Shown piece by piece: positions 1 to 6,299 of a DNA stretch of 6,299 nt. This stretch comes from JAJPJX01 sp964568355 (GTDB lineage: Bacteria; Acidobacteriota; Terriglobia; Bryobacterales; Bryobacteraceae): positions 1 to 6,299 of the forward strand of contig CAZMRK010000628.1 in assembly GCA_964568355.1 (NCBI GenBank), read 5' to 3'. Within the stretch, counting starts at the first letter, position 1. The number at the start of each line of letters is the position of its first letter. The notes below the pieces were generated by a model, which was not told the origin of the DNA, made no database searches, and saw nothing but the letters and a program-made list of their open reading frames with translations. The position numbers were made by a program, and so were the translations under genes.

Positions 1-2163
1 CCTCCCCGGCCCGATCTGGTTGCCAAACTCAGCCAGCCCCGGCCCGCGCCGACTCCCGGCGCTCCGGCTCCGGCTCCCCGTCCCGGTGTGCCGCTGCGGC
101 CTCAGACCAGCAGCCCCATCCCCGGACAGCCGATTTATCGCGGTCCCATTCGCCCCGGCCAGCCCATCGTCGCGCGACAAGGGGCCCGCCCCGGCGTTCC
201 GGCGCGTCCCGGCGGGCCGCGTCCGATGCATCCGACTTCCCGTCCGCGCCTCGAACCCGGCGTGGCGCCACCGCCCCCCGACCAGCAGCGTCGTGCGCCC
301 GATAAGCGCGGATCCCGGCCTCAGCGTGACCGGCAGGTGGAGCAGGAAGAAAAAATCCTGCGGCCGGCCAGCCGTCGTTCTGCGGAAATGGGCCCGCCGC
401 CCATCAATCGCGCCATCACCATCTCGGAAGGCATTACGGTCAAAGAACTCTCGGAAAAACTGGACGTCAAGGCTAACCTGGTCATCAAGAAACTGGTGGA
501 TCGCAACATCTTTGCCACAATCAACCAGACCCTCGATTCCGCCCTGGCCACCGAGATTGCGCGCGGGTTCGGCGCCTCTACCAGCACGGTGACCTACGAA
601 GAGGAGGCGCTGCAGCAGATCGATACCGCCGAGGTGGAGAAGGATCTGCAACGGCGGGCTCCGGTGGTCACGATCATGGGCCACGTCGACCACGGCAAGA
701 CTTCGCTGCTCGATGCCATTCGCGAAGCCAATGTGGCCGCCAGGGAGGCTGGCGGCATCACCCAGCACATCGGTGCTTATTACGTCGAAAAAGACGGCCG
801 CAAGATCGTCTTCATCGATACGCCTGGCCACGAAGCCTTCACCCGTATGCGCGCCCGCGGCGCCAAGGTCACCGATATCGTCATTCTGGTCGTCGCCGCC
901 GATGACGGCGTTATGCCCCAGACGATCGAAGCCATCGACCATGCCCGCGCCGCCAAAGTACCCATCATTGTCGCCATCAACAAGATCGACAAGCCCGACG
1001 CCCAGACGGAGCGCATCAAGCAGCAACTGGCCGACCGCGGTCTGCTGGCGGAAGATTGGGGCGGCGATACCGTCATGGTTCCGGTTTCGGCCCGCGCCAA
1101 GACCAACCTCGACCTGCTGCTCGAAATGATTCTCCTGGTGGCCGACCTCCAGGATCTGAAGTGCAACCCCAACCGCCCCGCAACCGGCACCGTGCTCGAA
1201 GCCAAGCTGGATCGCGGACGCGGTCCGGTGGCGACCGTCCTGGTGCGCAACGGCACGCTGCATGTCGGCGACTTCTTCATTTGCGGAGCCGTCTTCGGCA
1301 AGGTGCGCGCCATGTTCAACGATCGCGGCGATTCGGTGCGCGAAGCTGAGCCGTCTACCCCGGTCGAGGTGCTGGGGCTCGAATCCATGCCCGACGCCGG
1401 CGACGATGTGCAGGTGGTGACCGATACCGCCAAGGCCAAACAGATCGTGCTCTATCGCGAAGCCAAGGATCGCGAGGCCAGTATGGCCAAGAGTTCCCGC
1501 CTCACCCTGGAACAGTTGCAGAAGCAATTGGCTACCGGTGAGGTGAAGGAGTTGGCGATCATTCTCAAGGCCGATGTGGGCGGCTCCGCCGAAGTCATTA
1601 CCGAGACCTTGCAGAAGCTGTCCAATGATAAGGTCAAGGTCCGCGTCCTGCGCTCCGGCGTAGGCGCCATCAACGAATCCGACGTGCTGCTGGCCTCCGC
1701 CTCCAACGCCATCGTGATCGGCTTCAACGTGCGGCCGGAACGCAGCGCGGTCGCCGTGGCCGAGCAGGAGAAGGTGGATATCCGCCTGCACACCATCATT
1801 TACAACCTCACCGACGAGATCAAACGCGCCATGTCGGGTCTGCTCGAAGCCCAGTATCGCGAGGTTTACCAGGGCAAGGCTGAGGTCCGCGAGACCTTCC
1901 GGATTACCAAGGTGGGTTCGGTGGCGGGCTGCTTCGTTCAGGACGGCTTCATGACCCGCGGCAGCGAGGTCCGTCTGCTGCGGGACAACGTAGTCGTGTA
2001 CACCGGCAAGATCGCTTCGCTGCGGCGCTTCAAAGACGATGTGAGCGAAGTGAAAAGTGGCATGGAATGCGGCGTCACCCTGGAGAATTACGGCGATATC
2101 AAGCAGGGAGATATCATCGAATCCTTTGTTACCGAGCGGGTCGATTCCGAAGTATTCGTTTAG
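1..2163 (+). CDS. infB: Translation initiation factor IF-2, 5'-truncated by the window edge
   Basis: IF-2 is the cytoplasmic GTPase that brings initiator fMet-tRNA to the 30S subunit and promotes 50S joining. The frame is open from base 1, so the true start lies upstream; the GTG at 88 is only an internal codon. 720 residues are visible. Numbering from base 1: residues 1-135 are a Pro/Arg/Gly-rich, probably disordered linker; an IF2_N module covers about 138-190; the GTPase domain has GHVDHGKT (227-234), the GGITQ switch I segment (251-255), DTPGH (273-277), NKID (327-330) and SAR (363-365). Domain II follows, then domain III from about 516 (ILKADVGGSAEV) and the fMet-tRNA-binding C-terminal domain from about 618, with the KVGSVAGCFV segment. 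All five G motifs look intact. The C-terminus is complete at TAG 2161-2163. A DUF503 gene follows after 39 bases, as in nusA-infB operons. The identification is near certain; only the N-terminal extent is unknown. Confidence 0.98.
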   Translation, partial: PPRPDLVAKLSQPRPAPTPGAPAPAPRPGVPLRPQTSSPIPGQPIYRGPIRPGQPIVARQGARPGVPARPGGPRPMHPTSRPRLEPGVAPPPPDQQRRAPDKRGSRPQRDRQVEQEEKILRPASRRSAEMGPPPINRAITISEGITVKELSEKLDVKANLVIKKLVDRNIFATINQTLDSALATEIARGFGASTSTVTYEEEALQQIDTAEVEKDLQRRAPVVTIMGHVDHGKTSLLDAIREANVAAREAGGITQHIGAYYVEKDGRKIVFIDTPGHEAFTRMRARGAKVTDIVILVVAADDGVMPQTIEAIDHARAAKVPIIVAINKIDKPDAQTERIKQQLADRGLLAEDWGGDTVMVPVSARAKTNLDLLLEMILLVADLQDLKCNPNRPATGTVLEAKLDRGRGPVATVLVRNGTLHVGDFFICGAVFGKVRAMFNDRGDSVREAEPSTPVEVLGLESMPDAGDDVQVVTDTAKAKQIVLYREAKDREASMAKSSRLTLEQLQKQLATGEVKELAIILKADVGGSAEVITETLQKLSNDKVKVRVLRSGVGAINESDVLLASASNAIVIGFNVRPERSAVAVAEQEKVDIRLHTIIYNLTDEIKRAMSGLLEAQYREVYQGKAEVRETFRITKVGSVAGCFVQDGFMTRGSEVRLLRDNVVVYTGKIASLRRFKDDVSEVKSGMECGVTLENYGDIKQGDIIESFVTERVDSEVFV

Positions 2164-2202
2164 GTAGCGGCTCGCCGCCAATCCGCTTCCGGGAGTTTTC
2201 GA

Positions 2203-2490
2203 ATGGCTGCAATCGGAGTTCTCACGCTGGAGTTGCGGCTGGAGGACTCCCATTCGTTAAAAGAAAAACGGCATGTAGTTAAAAGCCTCAAAGATCGCCT
2301 GCGCAGTAAGTTTAACGTGGCAGTGGCGGAGATCGACCACCAGGATCTGTGGCAGCGTGCTGCCATTGCCGTCGTCACCGTCTCTTCCGATCACAGTCAC
2401 GCCGAGAGGGTCCTGCAATCCGTGGAGGATGAGGCCGCGGCTCTGCTGGGAGGAACTCTGGTCGAAACCACCGTCGAATGGCTGGCCTGA
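2203..2490 (+). CDS. ylxP: DUF503 family protein (YlxP-like)
   Basis: A small 95-residue protein, the usual DUF503 length. It has the family hallmarks: an N-terminal beta strand (IGVLTLELRL), the basic SLKEKRHVVKSLKDRLRSKF segment (about 18-37) and VAEIDHQDLWQRA (about 40-52), followed by a second beta-alpha unit. No signal peptide or membrane segment is seen. The ATG at 2203 is preceded by GGGAG (2191-2195) seven bases away, which supports this start. The gene lies between infB and rbfA, its classical position (ylxP in Bacillus subtilis). Its biochemical role is not established; a role near translation initiation or ribosome assembly is inferred from context. Codons around 2255-2320 are richer in A/T (TTA, AAA, GTA) than those of its neighbours, mostly because of the lysine-rich segment. 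Confidence 0.93.
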   Translation: MAAIGVLTLELRLEDSHSLKEKRHVVKSLKDRLRSKFNVAVAEIDHQDLWQRAAIAVVTVSSDHSHAERVLQSVEDEAAALLGGTLVETTVEWLA

Positions 2491-2512
2491 CCGGGGCGGG
2501 AAACAGAATTTT

Positions 2513-2881
2513 ATGGATGAGCATCGCATCGAAAGGGTTTCCGAGGCCCTTCGGGAAGAACTCTACGAAATCATCGGTTTCGAGATGGAAGATCCTCGTC
2601 TCGGCGGAGTGGCCGTGACCGATGTCGTGGTCAGCCCCGATTCCCGGCATGCCCGGGTCAAGGTCGGCCTGGACGGAGGAGAAATCGAACAGCGCCGCGC
2701 CCTGACCGCGCTGGACCATGCCCGCCACTATCTGCGGCAGGAGGTGGCCAGACGGCTGAAGCTGCGCCGGGTCCCCGAGCTGCATTTCGAGCCCGATAAC
2801 TGGGTGGACGCCCCCGCCCGGGTGGAGCTTCTCCTGAAACGGGCTAAAAAGAGGCGCGGGAACACCGAAGACCCGTCCTGA
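2513..2881 (+). CDS. rbfA: 30S ribosome-binding factor RbfA
   Basis: RbfA is a small KH-fold protein that binds the immature 30S subunit and helps 16S rRNA 5'-end maturation and cold adaptation. The 122 residues match the normal family length. Visible hallmarks are the N-terminal helix RIERVSEALREELYEII (5-21), EDPRLG (26-31), the strand pair VAVTDVVVSPDSRHARVKV, the helix-kink-helix at about 63-82, and LRRVPELHFEPDN (84-96). The basic tail AKKRRGN is also typical. ATG 2513 is chosen because the family N-terminus begins just there; the frame extends upstream only into ylxP. The ribosome-binding site is weak (GGGGCGGGA, about 11 bases upstream), so coupling to ylxP, which ends 22 bases before, is likely. 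Two details are odd: the Ala-x-Gly kink reads A70-R71-H72, and the usual Ser after PELxFxxDN is W97. A frame-shadow ORF starting at 2357 is only an upstream extension. Confidence 0.95.
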   Translation: MDEHRIERVSEALREELYEIIGFEMEDPRLGGVAVTDVVVSPDSRHARVKVGLDGGEIEQRRALTALDHARHYLRQEVARRLKLRRVPELHFEPDNWVDAPARVELLLKRAKKRRGNTEDPS

Positions 2882-3023
2882 AATCCGCGGTACCACACGA
2901 ACCGCTACCAGATCACCCGGCTGGGCCGATAACCCCTTTTATTAGTTCTATATTCCGCAATTCCAGCCGGCTTCTGCGGTTACAAGTCCTTTGTTTTTGA
3001 AATAGGCTTGTGTATCCTAGTGG
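2882..3023. other. Intergenic gap between the translation block and the apbE-hem block
   Basis: This 142-base gap is clearly more AT-rich than the flanking genes, especially 2931-3020. A short stem CGGC/GCCG (2918-2921 with 2925-2928) followed by a T-rich stretch (2937-2943) could be a weak terminator for the infB-rbfA operon, but four base pairs are too few to call one. Other inverted repeats are GCGGT/ACCGC (2887-2891 with 2901-2905) and CCGCA/TGCGG (2955-2959 with 2975-2979), the latter enclosing the palindrome AGCCGGCT (2965-2972). No convincing small ORF or RNA gene was found. Confidence 0.6.
2991..3018 (+). promoter_or_regulatory. Possible sigma-70-type promoter for apbE-hemE-hemG
   Basis: TTGTTT (2991-2996) and TATCCT (3013-3018) are 16 bases apart and lie in the most AT-rich part of the gap. 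The -10 match is only 4 of 6. Transcription would begin at about 3024-3027, at or next to the TTG start codon of apbE, giving an almost leaderless message. TATATT (2949-2954) is an alternative -10 with a better match but no visible -35. The call rests on motif inspection alone. Confidence 0.25.
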
Positions 3024-4004
3024 TTGCGACAAAGTGTGCTGGTTTTGTTTTTGTTAGCGGCTGCGTGGGGATCCCTGCCGGCCCGCGGTGAACTCCTTCG
3101 CCTGGAGCAAAGCGCCGACGCCATGGGATCCACTTATTCGGTAGCCGTTTATGGGGAGGATCGGGACCAGTTGGAGGCGGCCGTACAAGCAGCTTTCGAC
3201 GAGGTCCGGCGGCTGGACGGTCTGCTCTCGAATTACAAACCTGACAGCGAGTGGAGCGAAGTAAACCGCACCGCCGCCGATCATCCGGTCAAGGTATCCG
3301 CCGAGTTGTTTCATTTGCTTTCCGAGTGTCTGGACTACAGCCGCCGGAGTGAAGGAGCGTTCGATATCAGCGTAGGTCCGTTGATGAAAGTCTGGGGGTT
3401 CTATAAAGGCTCGGGACACCTGCCGCACAAAGCCGAAATCATGGCCGCGCTGACCCGCGTGGGCTATCGGCACGTGCATCTGGATTCTGCCAGCCAGACC
3501 GTCCGCTTCGACCACGCCGGTGTGGAACTCGACCCCGGCGGCATCGGAAAAGGTTATGCCGTCGATCGCGTTGTGGAAATCTTGCGGCAGCGTGGCGTCC
3601 AAATCGCCCTGGTAGCGGCTTCCGGCAGTAGTATCTATGGGTTAGGATCCCCGCCCAACGAACCGCGCGGATGGAAAATCAACATCCGCGATCCTAAAAT
3701 CGAACGCAAAACCGTTGCCACGGTCTATCTGAAGGATCAGTCTCTTTCCACCTCGGGCAGCTACGAAAAATTTTTCCGGGCCGAAGGCAAAACGTGGGCC
3801 CACATCATGGACCCCCGGACCGGCTACCCGGCGCCTGGTATGCTCTCGGTATCGGTTCTGGCCCCCCGCACGCTCGACAGCGAGGCGTGGGCAAAACCCT
3901 ATTTCATCAATGGCCGCCAGTGGGCGTCCAAACATCTTCAAGCAGGATTTCGCGCGTTTCTTTGCGAAGACAGGACGGATCAGCCATGCGCGTGGCTCCA
4001 ATGA
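3024..4004 (+). CDS. apbE: ApbE-family FAD:protein FMN transferase, exported
   Basis: ApbE enzymes transfer FMN from FAD to a Thr/Ser of partner proteins (for example NqrB/NqrC, RnfG and other FMN-binding-domain proteins) on the outer face of the cytoplasmic membrane. The N-terminus is a plausible Sec signal: Arg2, a hydrophobic stretch at 5-16, and likely cleavage after ALA-type site A20-R21-G22; there is no lipobox Cys. Family motifs in order: MGSTY (34-38), LLSNYKPDSEWSEVN (67-81), FDISVGPLMKVWGF (113-126), LDPGGIGKGYAVD (169-181), STSGSYEKFF (242-251) and HIMDPRTGYPAPG (260-272). The 326 residues are normal for the family. Two conserved places differ: the usual GG segment reads ASGSS (199-203), and the C-terminal Asp/Thr metal site reads S-E-A-W-A-K (286-291). 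TTG 3024 is the first possible start after an in-frame TAG (3018-3020); GTG 3036 is an alternative that shortens the signal peptide by four residues. Neither has a clear Shine-Dalgarno site. The end overlaps hemE. Confidence 0.93.
   Translation: MRQSVLVLFLLAAAWGSLPARGELLRLEQSADAMGSTYSVAVYGEDRDQLEAAVQAAFDEVRRLDGLLSNYKPDSEWSEVNRTAADHPVKVSAELFHLLSECLDYSRRSEGAFDISVGPLMKVWGFYKGSGHLPHKAEIMAALTRVGYRHVHLDSASQTVRFDHAGVELDPGGIGKGYAVDRVVEILRQRGVQIALVAASGSSIYGLGSPPNEPRGWKINIRDPKIERKTVATVYLKDQSLSTSGSYEKFFRAEGKTWAHIMDPRTGYPAPGMLSVSVLAPRTLDSEAWAKPYFINGRQWASKHLQAGFRAFLCEDRTDQPCAWLQ
3972..3979 (+). promoter_or_regulatory. Ribosome-binding site deciding the hemE start
   Basis: The purine-rich AGGACGGA inside the end of apbE lies six bases before ATG 3986 and 21 bases before the other candidate ATG at 4001. 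It therefore favours the upstream start. The placement inside apbE fits translational coupling of the two genes. Confidence 0.5.
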
Positions 4005-5023
4005 CAAGCCGATTTTTGGATGCGTGTCGGCGCAGACCCACCGACGTAAGGCCCGTATGGTTCATGCGCCAGGCGGGCCGGTACTTGCGGCAGTACCGGG
4101 AAATTCGCGCCCGGCACGGGATTTTGGAAATTTGCAAGCGCCCGGACCTGGCGGCCACCGTGACGCTGCAACCCGTTGAAATTCTCGACGTGGACGCAGC
4201 CATCATCTTCGCCGACCTGCTCCTGCCGGTCGAGCCCATGGGGCTCAAGCTGCGCTTTGCCGCCGGCGAAGGTCCTTCCATCTCCAATCCGGTCCACACC
4301 AGCGCGGACGTCGATTCGCTTTCCACCGCCAATACGGATGAATTGGGGTACGTGGGCGAGGCCATTCAGTCCGTGGTGCGCGCCCTGGCCGGCAAGGTGC
4401 CGGTCATCGGCTTCGTGGGCGCCCCGTTCACCCTCGCCAGCTATATGATCGAGGGCGGCACGTCGCGTAACTATATCCGTACGAAGAAGATGATGTACAG
4501 CGACGAAACCCTCTGGCGCCGCCTGATGGGCAAAATCGTCGATGTCCAGGCGCCCTTCGCCAGCCTGCAGGTGACCGCCGGAGCACGCGCCATCCAGGTT
4601 TTCGATAGCTGGGTAGGCGCTCTCAGCCCGGACGACTACGTACGCTTCGTACAGCCCTATTCCCGCGCCCTGATCGAACGCATCCGCTCCACCGGCGTGC
4701 CCGTGATCCATTTCGGAACCGGCGCCTCCGGCTTCTTCCGCGAACTGCACGCCGCCGGCGGCGATGTCATGGGCGTCGACTGGCGCACGAATATTGACCA
4801 GGCCTGGATGGATATCAGCTACCGGTCGGCAATCCAGGGCAACCTCGATCCGGTGGCGCTGTTCGCTCCTTTGCCGGAGTTGCGGATGAAAATCACCGAA
4901 CTGCTCAAGCGCACCGGCGCGCGTCCCGGCCATATCTTCAACGTAGGCCACGGTATCCTGCCCGACACACCGGTCGACAACGTGAAAGCGGCCGTGGAGA
5001 TCGTGCGGGAATTCCGTCCGTGA
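3986..5023 (+). CDS. hemE: Uroporphyrinogen decarboxylase
   Basis: HemE removes the four acetate carboxyl groups of uroporphyrinogen III to give coproporphyrinogen III, a cofactor-free cytoplasmic step of heme synthesis. From ATG 3986 the protein has 345 residues, normal for the family. The signature PVWFMRQAGRYL contains Arg28 and Arg32, the equivalents of human UROD R37 and R41. The catalytic Asp is D77 (IIFADLLLP), and the other pocket residues are Y153 (APFTLASYMIEG), S208 (FDSWVGALSP) and H322 (NVGHGILPDTPVDNV). GNLDP in the C-terminal half is also typical. All key residues are present, so it should be active. Two starts are possible: ATG 3986, supported by AGGACGGA and overlapping apbE by 19 bases, and ATG 4001, which overlaps the apbE stop as ATGA and gives 340 residues. 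I prefer 3986 for its ribosome-binding site, with modest confidence. The stop overlaps the next gene. Confidence 0.97.
   Translation: MRVAPMTSRFLDACRRRPTDVRPVWFMRQAGRYLRQYREIRARHGILEICKRPDLAATVTLQPVEILDVDAAIIFADLLLPVEPMGLKLRFAAGEGPSISNPVHTSADVDSLSTANTDELGYVGEAIQSVVRALAGKVPVIGFVGAPFTLASYMIEGGTSRNYIRTKKMMYSDETLWRRLMGKIVDVQAPFASLQVTAGARAIQVFDSWVGALSPDDYVRFVQPYSRALIERIRSTGVPVIHFGTGASGFFRELHAAGGDVMGVDWRTNIDQAWMDISYRSAIQGNLDPVALFAPLPELRMKITELLKRTGARPGHIFNVGHGILPDTPVDNVKAAVEIVREFRP
5007..5010 (+). promoter_or_regulatory. Ribosome-binding site for the hemG GTG start
   Basis: GGGA near the end of hemE lies nine bases before GTG 5020. Together with the protein alignment, in which the FAD-binding GGGISGL follows 12 residues later, it supports the GTG start that overlaps the hemE stop. 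Confidence 0.45.
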
Positions 5024-6299
5024 CCCAGTCCCCCCAGCCTCGCGTTACGATCATCGGCGGGGGAATCTCCGGGCTATCCACGGCCTACTATCTGGCTCAG
5101 GCGGGCATCCCTTCCACCCTGGTCGAGTCCCGGCCACGGCTGGGCGGGGTGATCCAGACCGAGGAACTGGAGGGCTGCGTCATCGAGGGCGGCCCGGACA
5201 GCTTCCTCTCCATCAAGCCCGCGGCCGCCGACCTGGCCCGCGAGCTTGGCTTGGCCAACGACCTCATCGGCTCCAACGATCACCTGCGCAAGACCTACAT
5301 CTGGAAGCGCGGCCGCCTGGTTCCGATCCCCGACGGCCTGCAGCTCATGGTGCCCACCAAGGTCCTGCCCATGCTTACCAGCAGCCTGTTGAGCTGGCGT
5401 ACCAAGCTGCGTATGGCGCTGGAACTGCTCCATCCACCGGCCGGGACCTCCGGCGAAGACCGTTCCGTGGCCGATTTTGTGCGGGCCCACTACGGAACCG
5501 AAGCCGTCGACTACCTGACCGAGCCCCTGCTTTCGGGCATCTACGGGGGTGATCCCAACTCTCTCAGCATCTCGGCGGTCATGCCGCGTTTCGTGGAAAT
5601 GGAGGCCCGTTACGGTAGCCTTACCAAGGGCGTGCTGGCCGAACGTAAGGCCGCGCGCAGCCAGGCCGCCAGACTGCCCCTTTTCCGCACGTTGAAGGGC
5701 GGTCTGGGAGAGCTGGTCCGCGGCTTGGAGGCTGCCCTCGCCGGCAAGCTTCGCATCATCTCCGGCCGGGCCGGCGCCGTCGAGCGCACGAGCTCCGGCT
5801 TTCGTGTCGAGATTCATGGCGATTGGATCGAGTCCGACCAGGTGGTCCTGGCCTGCGAGGCGCACTCGGCGGCATCCCTGGTCAGCCGGATCGCGCCCCG
5901 GGCCTCGGAACTGCTGGCGCAGGTGCCCTACAGTTCGTCCATGACCGTGGCCCTGGGATTCGATCAGAGCGCCTTTCCTCACCCGCTTGCGGGCTTCGGC
6001 TTCCTGGTTCCCAAGCGGGAACGCCGCCGCCTCATCGCCTGCACCTGGGTAGGAACCAAGTTCTCCTTCCGCGTGCCGCCGGGAACCGTCGTGCTGCGTT
6101 GCTTTCTGGGGGGGATGGAGGATGCCGGCGTGCTTTCCGAGAGTGACGAGAGCGTGCTCGCCGCAATTCGCGAAGAACTGCACCAGATCACCGGTCTGAT
6201 CGCGCCGCCGCGGTTTTCGCGCATCTTCCGCTGGCCCGCTTCCATGGCCCAGTACACCGTCGGCCACCTGCAACGGGTGGCAGAAATTCAGACGCGCAT
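5020..6299 (+). CDS. hemG: Protoporphyrinogen oxidase, HemY/PgoX type, 3'-truncated by the window edge
   Basis: This FAD enzyme uses oxygen to oxidise protoporphyrinogen IX to protoporphyrin IX, the penultimate heme step. It is the amine-oxidase-fold type (HemY/PgoX), unrelated to the flavodoxin-like HemG of Escherichia coli. The 426 visible residues have no stop before the edge; some 35-50 C-terminal residues, including the second FAD-contact segment, are probably missing. Motifs: the dinucleotide-binding VTIIGGGISGLSTAYYL (9-25), acidic E36 at the end of the second strand, LGG (41-43), EGGPDSF (56-62), the family signature YLTEPLLSGIYGGDPNSLS (165-183) and LKGGLGELV (225-233). It starts with GTG overlapping the hemE TGA (GTGA), with a GGGA ribosome-binding site, so it is probably coupled to hemE. 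Homologues in Gram-positive bacteria act on coproporphyrinogen instead; the Gram-negative-like context makes the protoporphyrin route more likely, but sequence alone does not settle it. Confidence 0.94.
   Translation, partial: MTQSPQPRVTIIGGGISGLSTAYYLAQAGIPSTLVESRPRLGGVIQTEELEGCVIEGGPDSFLSIKPAAADLARELGLANDLIGSNDHLRKTYIWKRGRLVPIPDGLQLMVPTKVLPMLTSSLLSWRTKLRMALELLHPPAGTSGEDRSVADFVRAHYGTEAVDYLTEPLLSGIYGGDPNSLSISAVMPRFVEMEARYGSLTKGVLAERKAARSQAARLPLFRTLKGGLGELVRGLEAALAGKLRIISGRAGAVERTSSGFRVEIHGDWIESDQVVLACEAHSAASLVSRIAPRASELLAQVPYSSSMTVALGFDQSAFPHPLAGFGFLVPKRERRRLIACTWVGTKFSFRVPPGTVVLRCFLGGMEDAGVLSESDESVLAAIREELHQITGLIAPPRFSRIFRWPASMAQYTVGHLQRVAEIQTR

Noticed and set aside
88..90. GTG at 88 as the infB start
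   Set aside because: The frame is open to base 1 with the same Pro-rich composition upstream, so the gene continues beyond the left edge.
20..592. Plus-strand frame of 190 codons at the left edge
   Set aside because: It overlaps the infB linker and IF2_N module in another frame; its Pro/Arg/Ser-rich translation is the +1 reading of the same GC-rich repeats.
2918..2943. Rho-independent terminator after rbfA
   Set aside because: The stem is only four base pairs and the T tract is interrupted and separated from it; not strong enough to list as a terminator.
2887..2981. GCGGT/ACCGC inverted repeats as a riboswitch or operator
   Set aside because: Five- to six-base repeats of this sort arise easily by chance; no known riboswitch core or regulator site is recognisable.
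3980..4951. Antisense open frame of 323 codons on the minus strand
   Set aside because: It lies opposite hemE and has no recognisable family motif; it is explained by the codon bias of hemE.
5074..6273. Long antisense open frame of 399 codons on the minus strand
   Set aside because: It lies opposite the protoporphyrinogen oxidase gene, which carries clear FAD-binding and family motifs. The antisense translation is low-complexity, rich in Gly, Ala, Gln and His, with no recognisable domain. Such frames are expected opposite GC-rich coding DNA.

Overview
The window is ordinary chromosomal housekeeping DNA from a GC-rich bacterium. All six genes lie on the + strand in two blocks. Gene content, protein style and the order infB-ylxP-rbfA followed by apbE-hemE-hemG fit a free-living Gram-negative-type bacterium. 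My best guess is an acidobacterium of the Solibacter/Bryobacter kind, but this rests on recall of protein style and not on a search.

Block 1 (1-2881) is the distal part of the conserved nusA-infB operon for translation initiation and ribosome maturation. It holds infB (initiation factor IF-2, 5' end outside the window), a 95-residue DUF503/YlxP protein and rbfA (30S assembly factor). The genes are 39 and 22 bases apart and are probably cotranscribed. The block ends after rbfA: the truB often found next does not follow.

A 142-base, comparatively AT-rich gap (2882-3023) separates the blocks. It holds weak inverted repeats and a possible promoter, with no gene.

Block 2 (3024 to the right edge) is a tightly packed cluster: a secreted ApbE-family FAD:protein FMN transferase, hemE (uroporphyrinogen decarboxylase) and a HemY/PgoX-type FAD-dependent protoporphyrinogen oxidase (3' end outside the window). 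The coding regions overlap at both junctions (hemE starts inside the end of apbE; hemE and hemG share GTGA), so translation is probably coupled. The cluster joins two heme-pathway steps to an envelope flavinylation enzyme. The last gene is open to the right edge, and the long antisense reading frame opposite it is a shadow.

I found no RNA gene, mobile element, CRISPR array or phage signal, and nothing I would call a new system. The points most worth a second look are the unusual metal-site residues of the ApbE protein, the apbE-heme gene coupling, the altered kink motif in RbfA and the poorly defined start of apbE.
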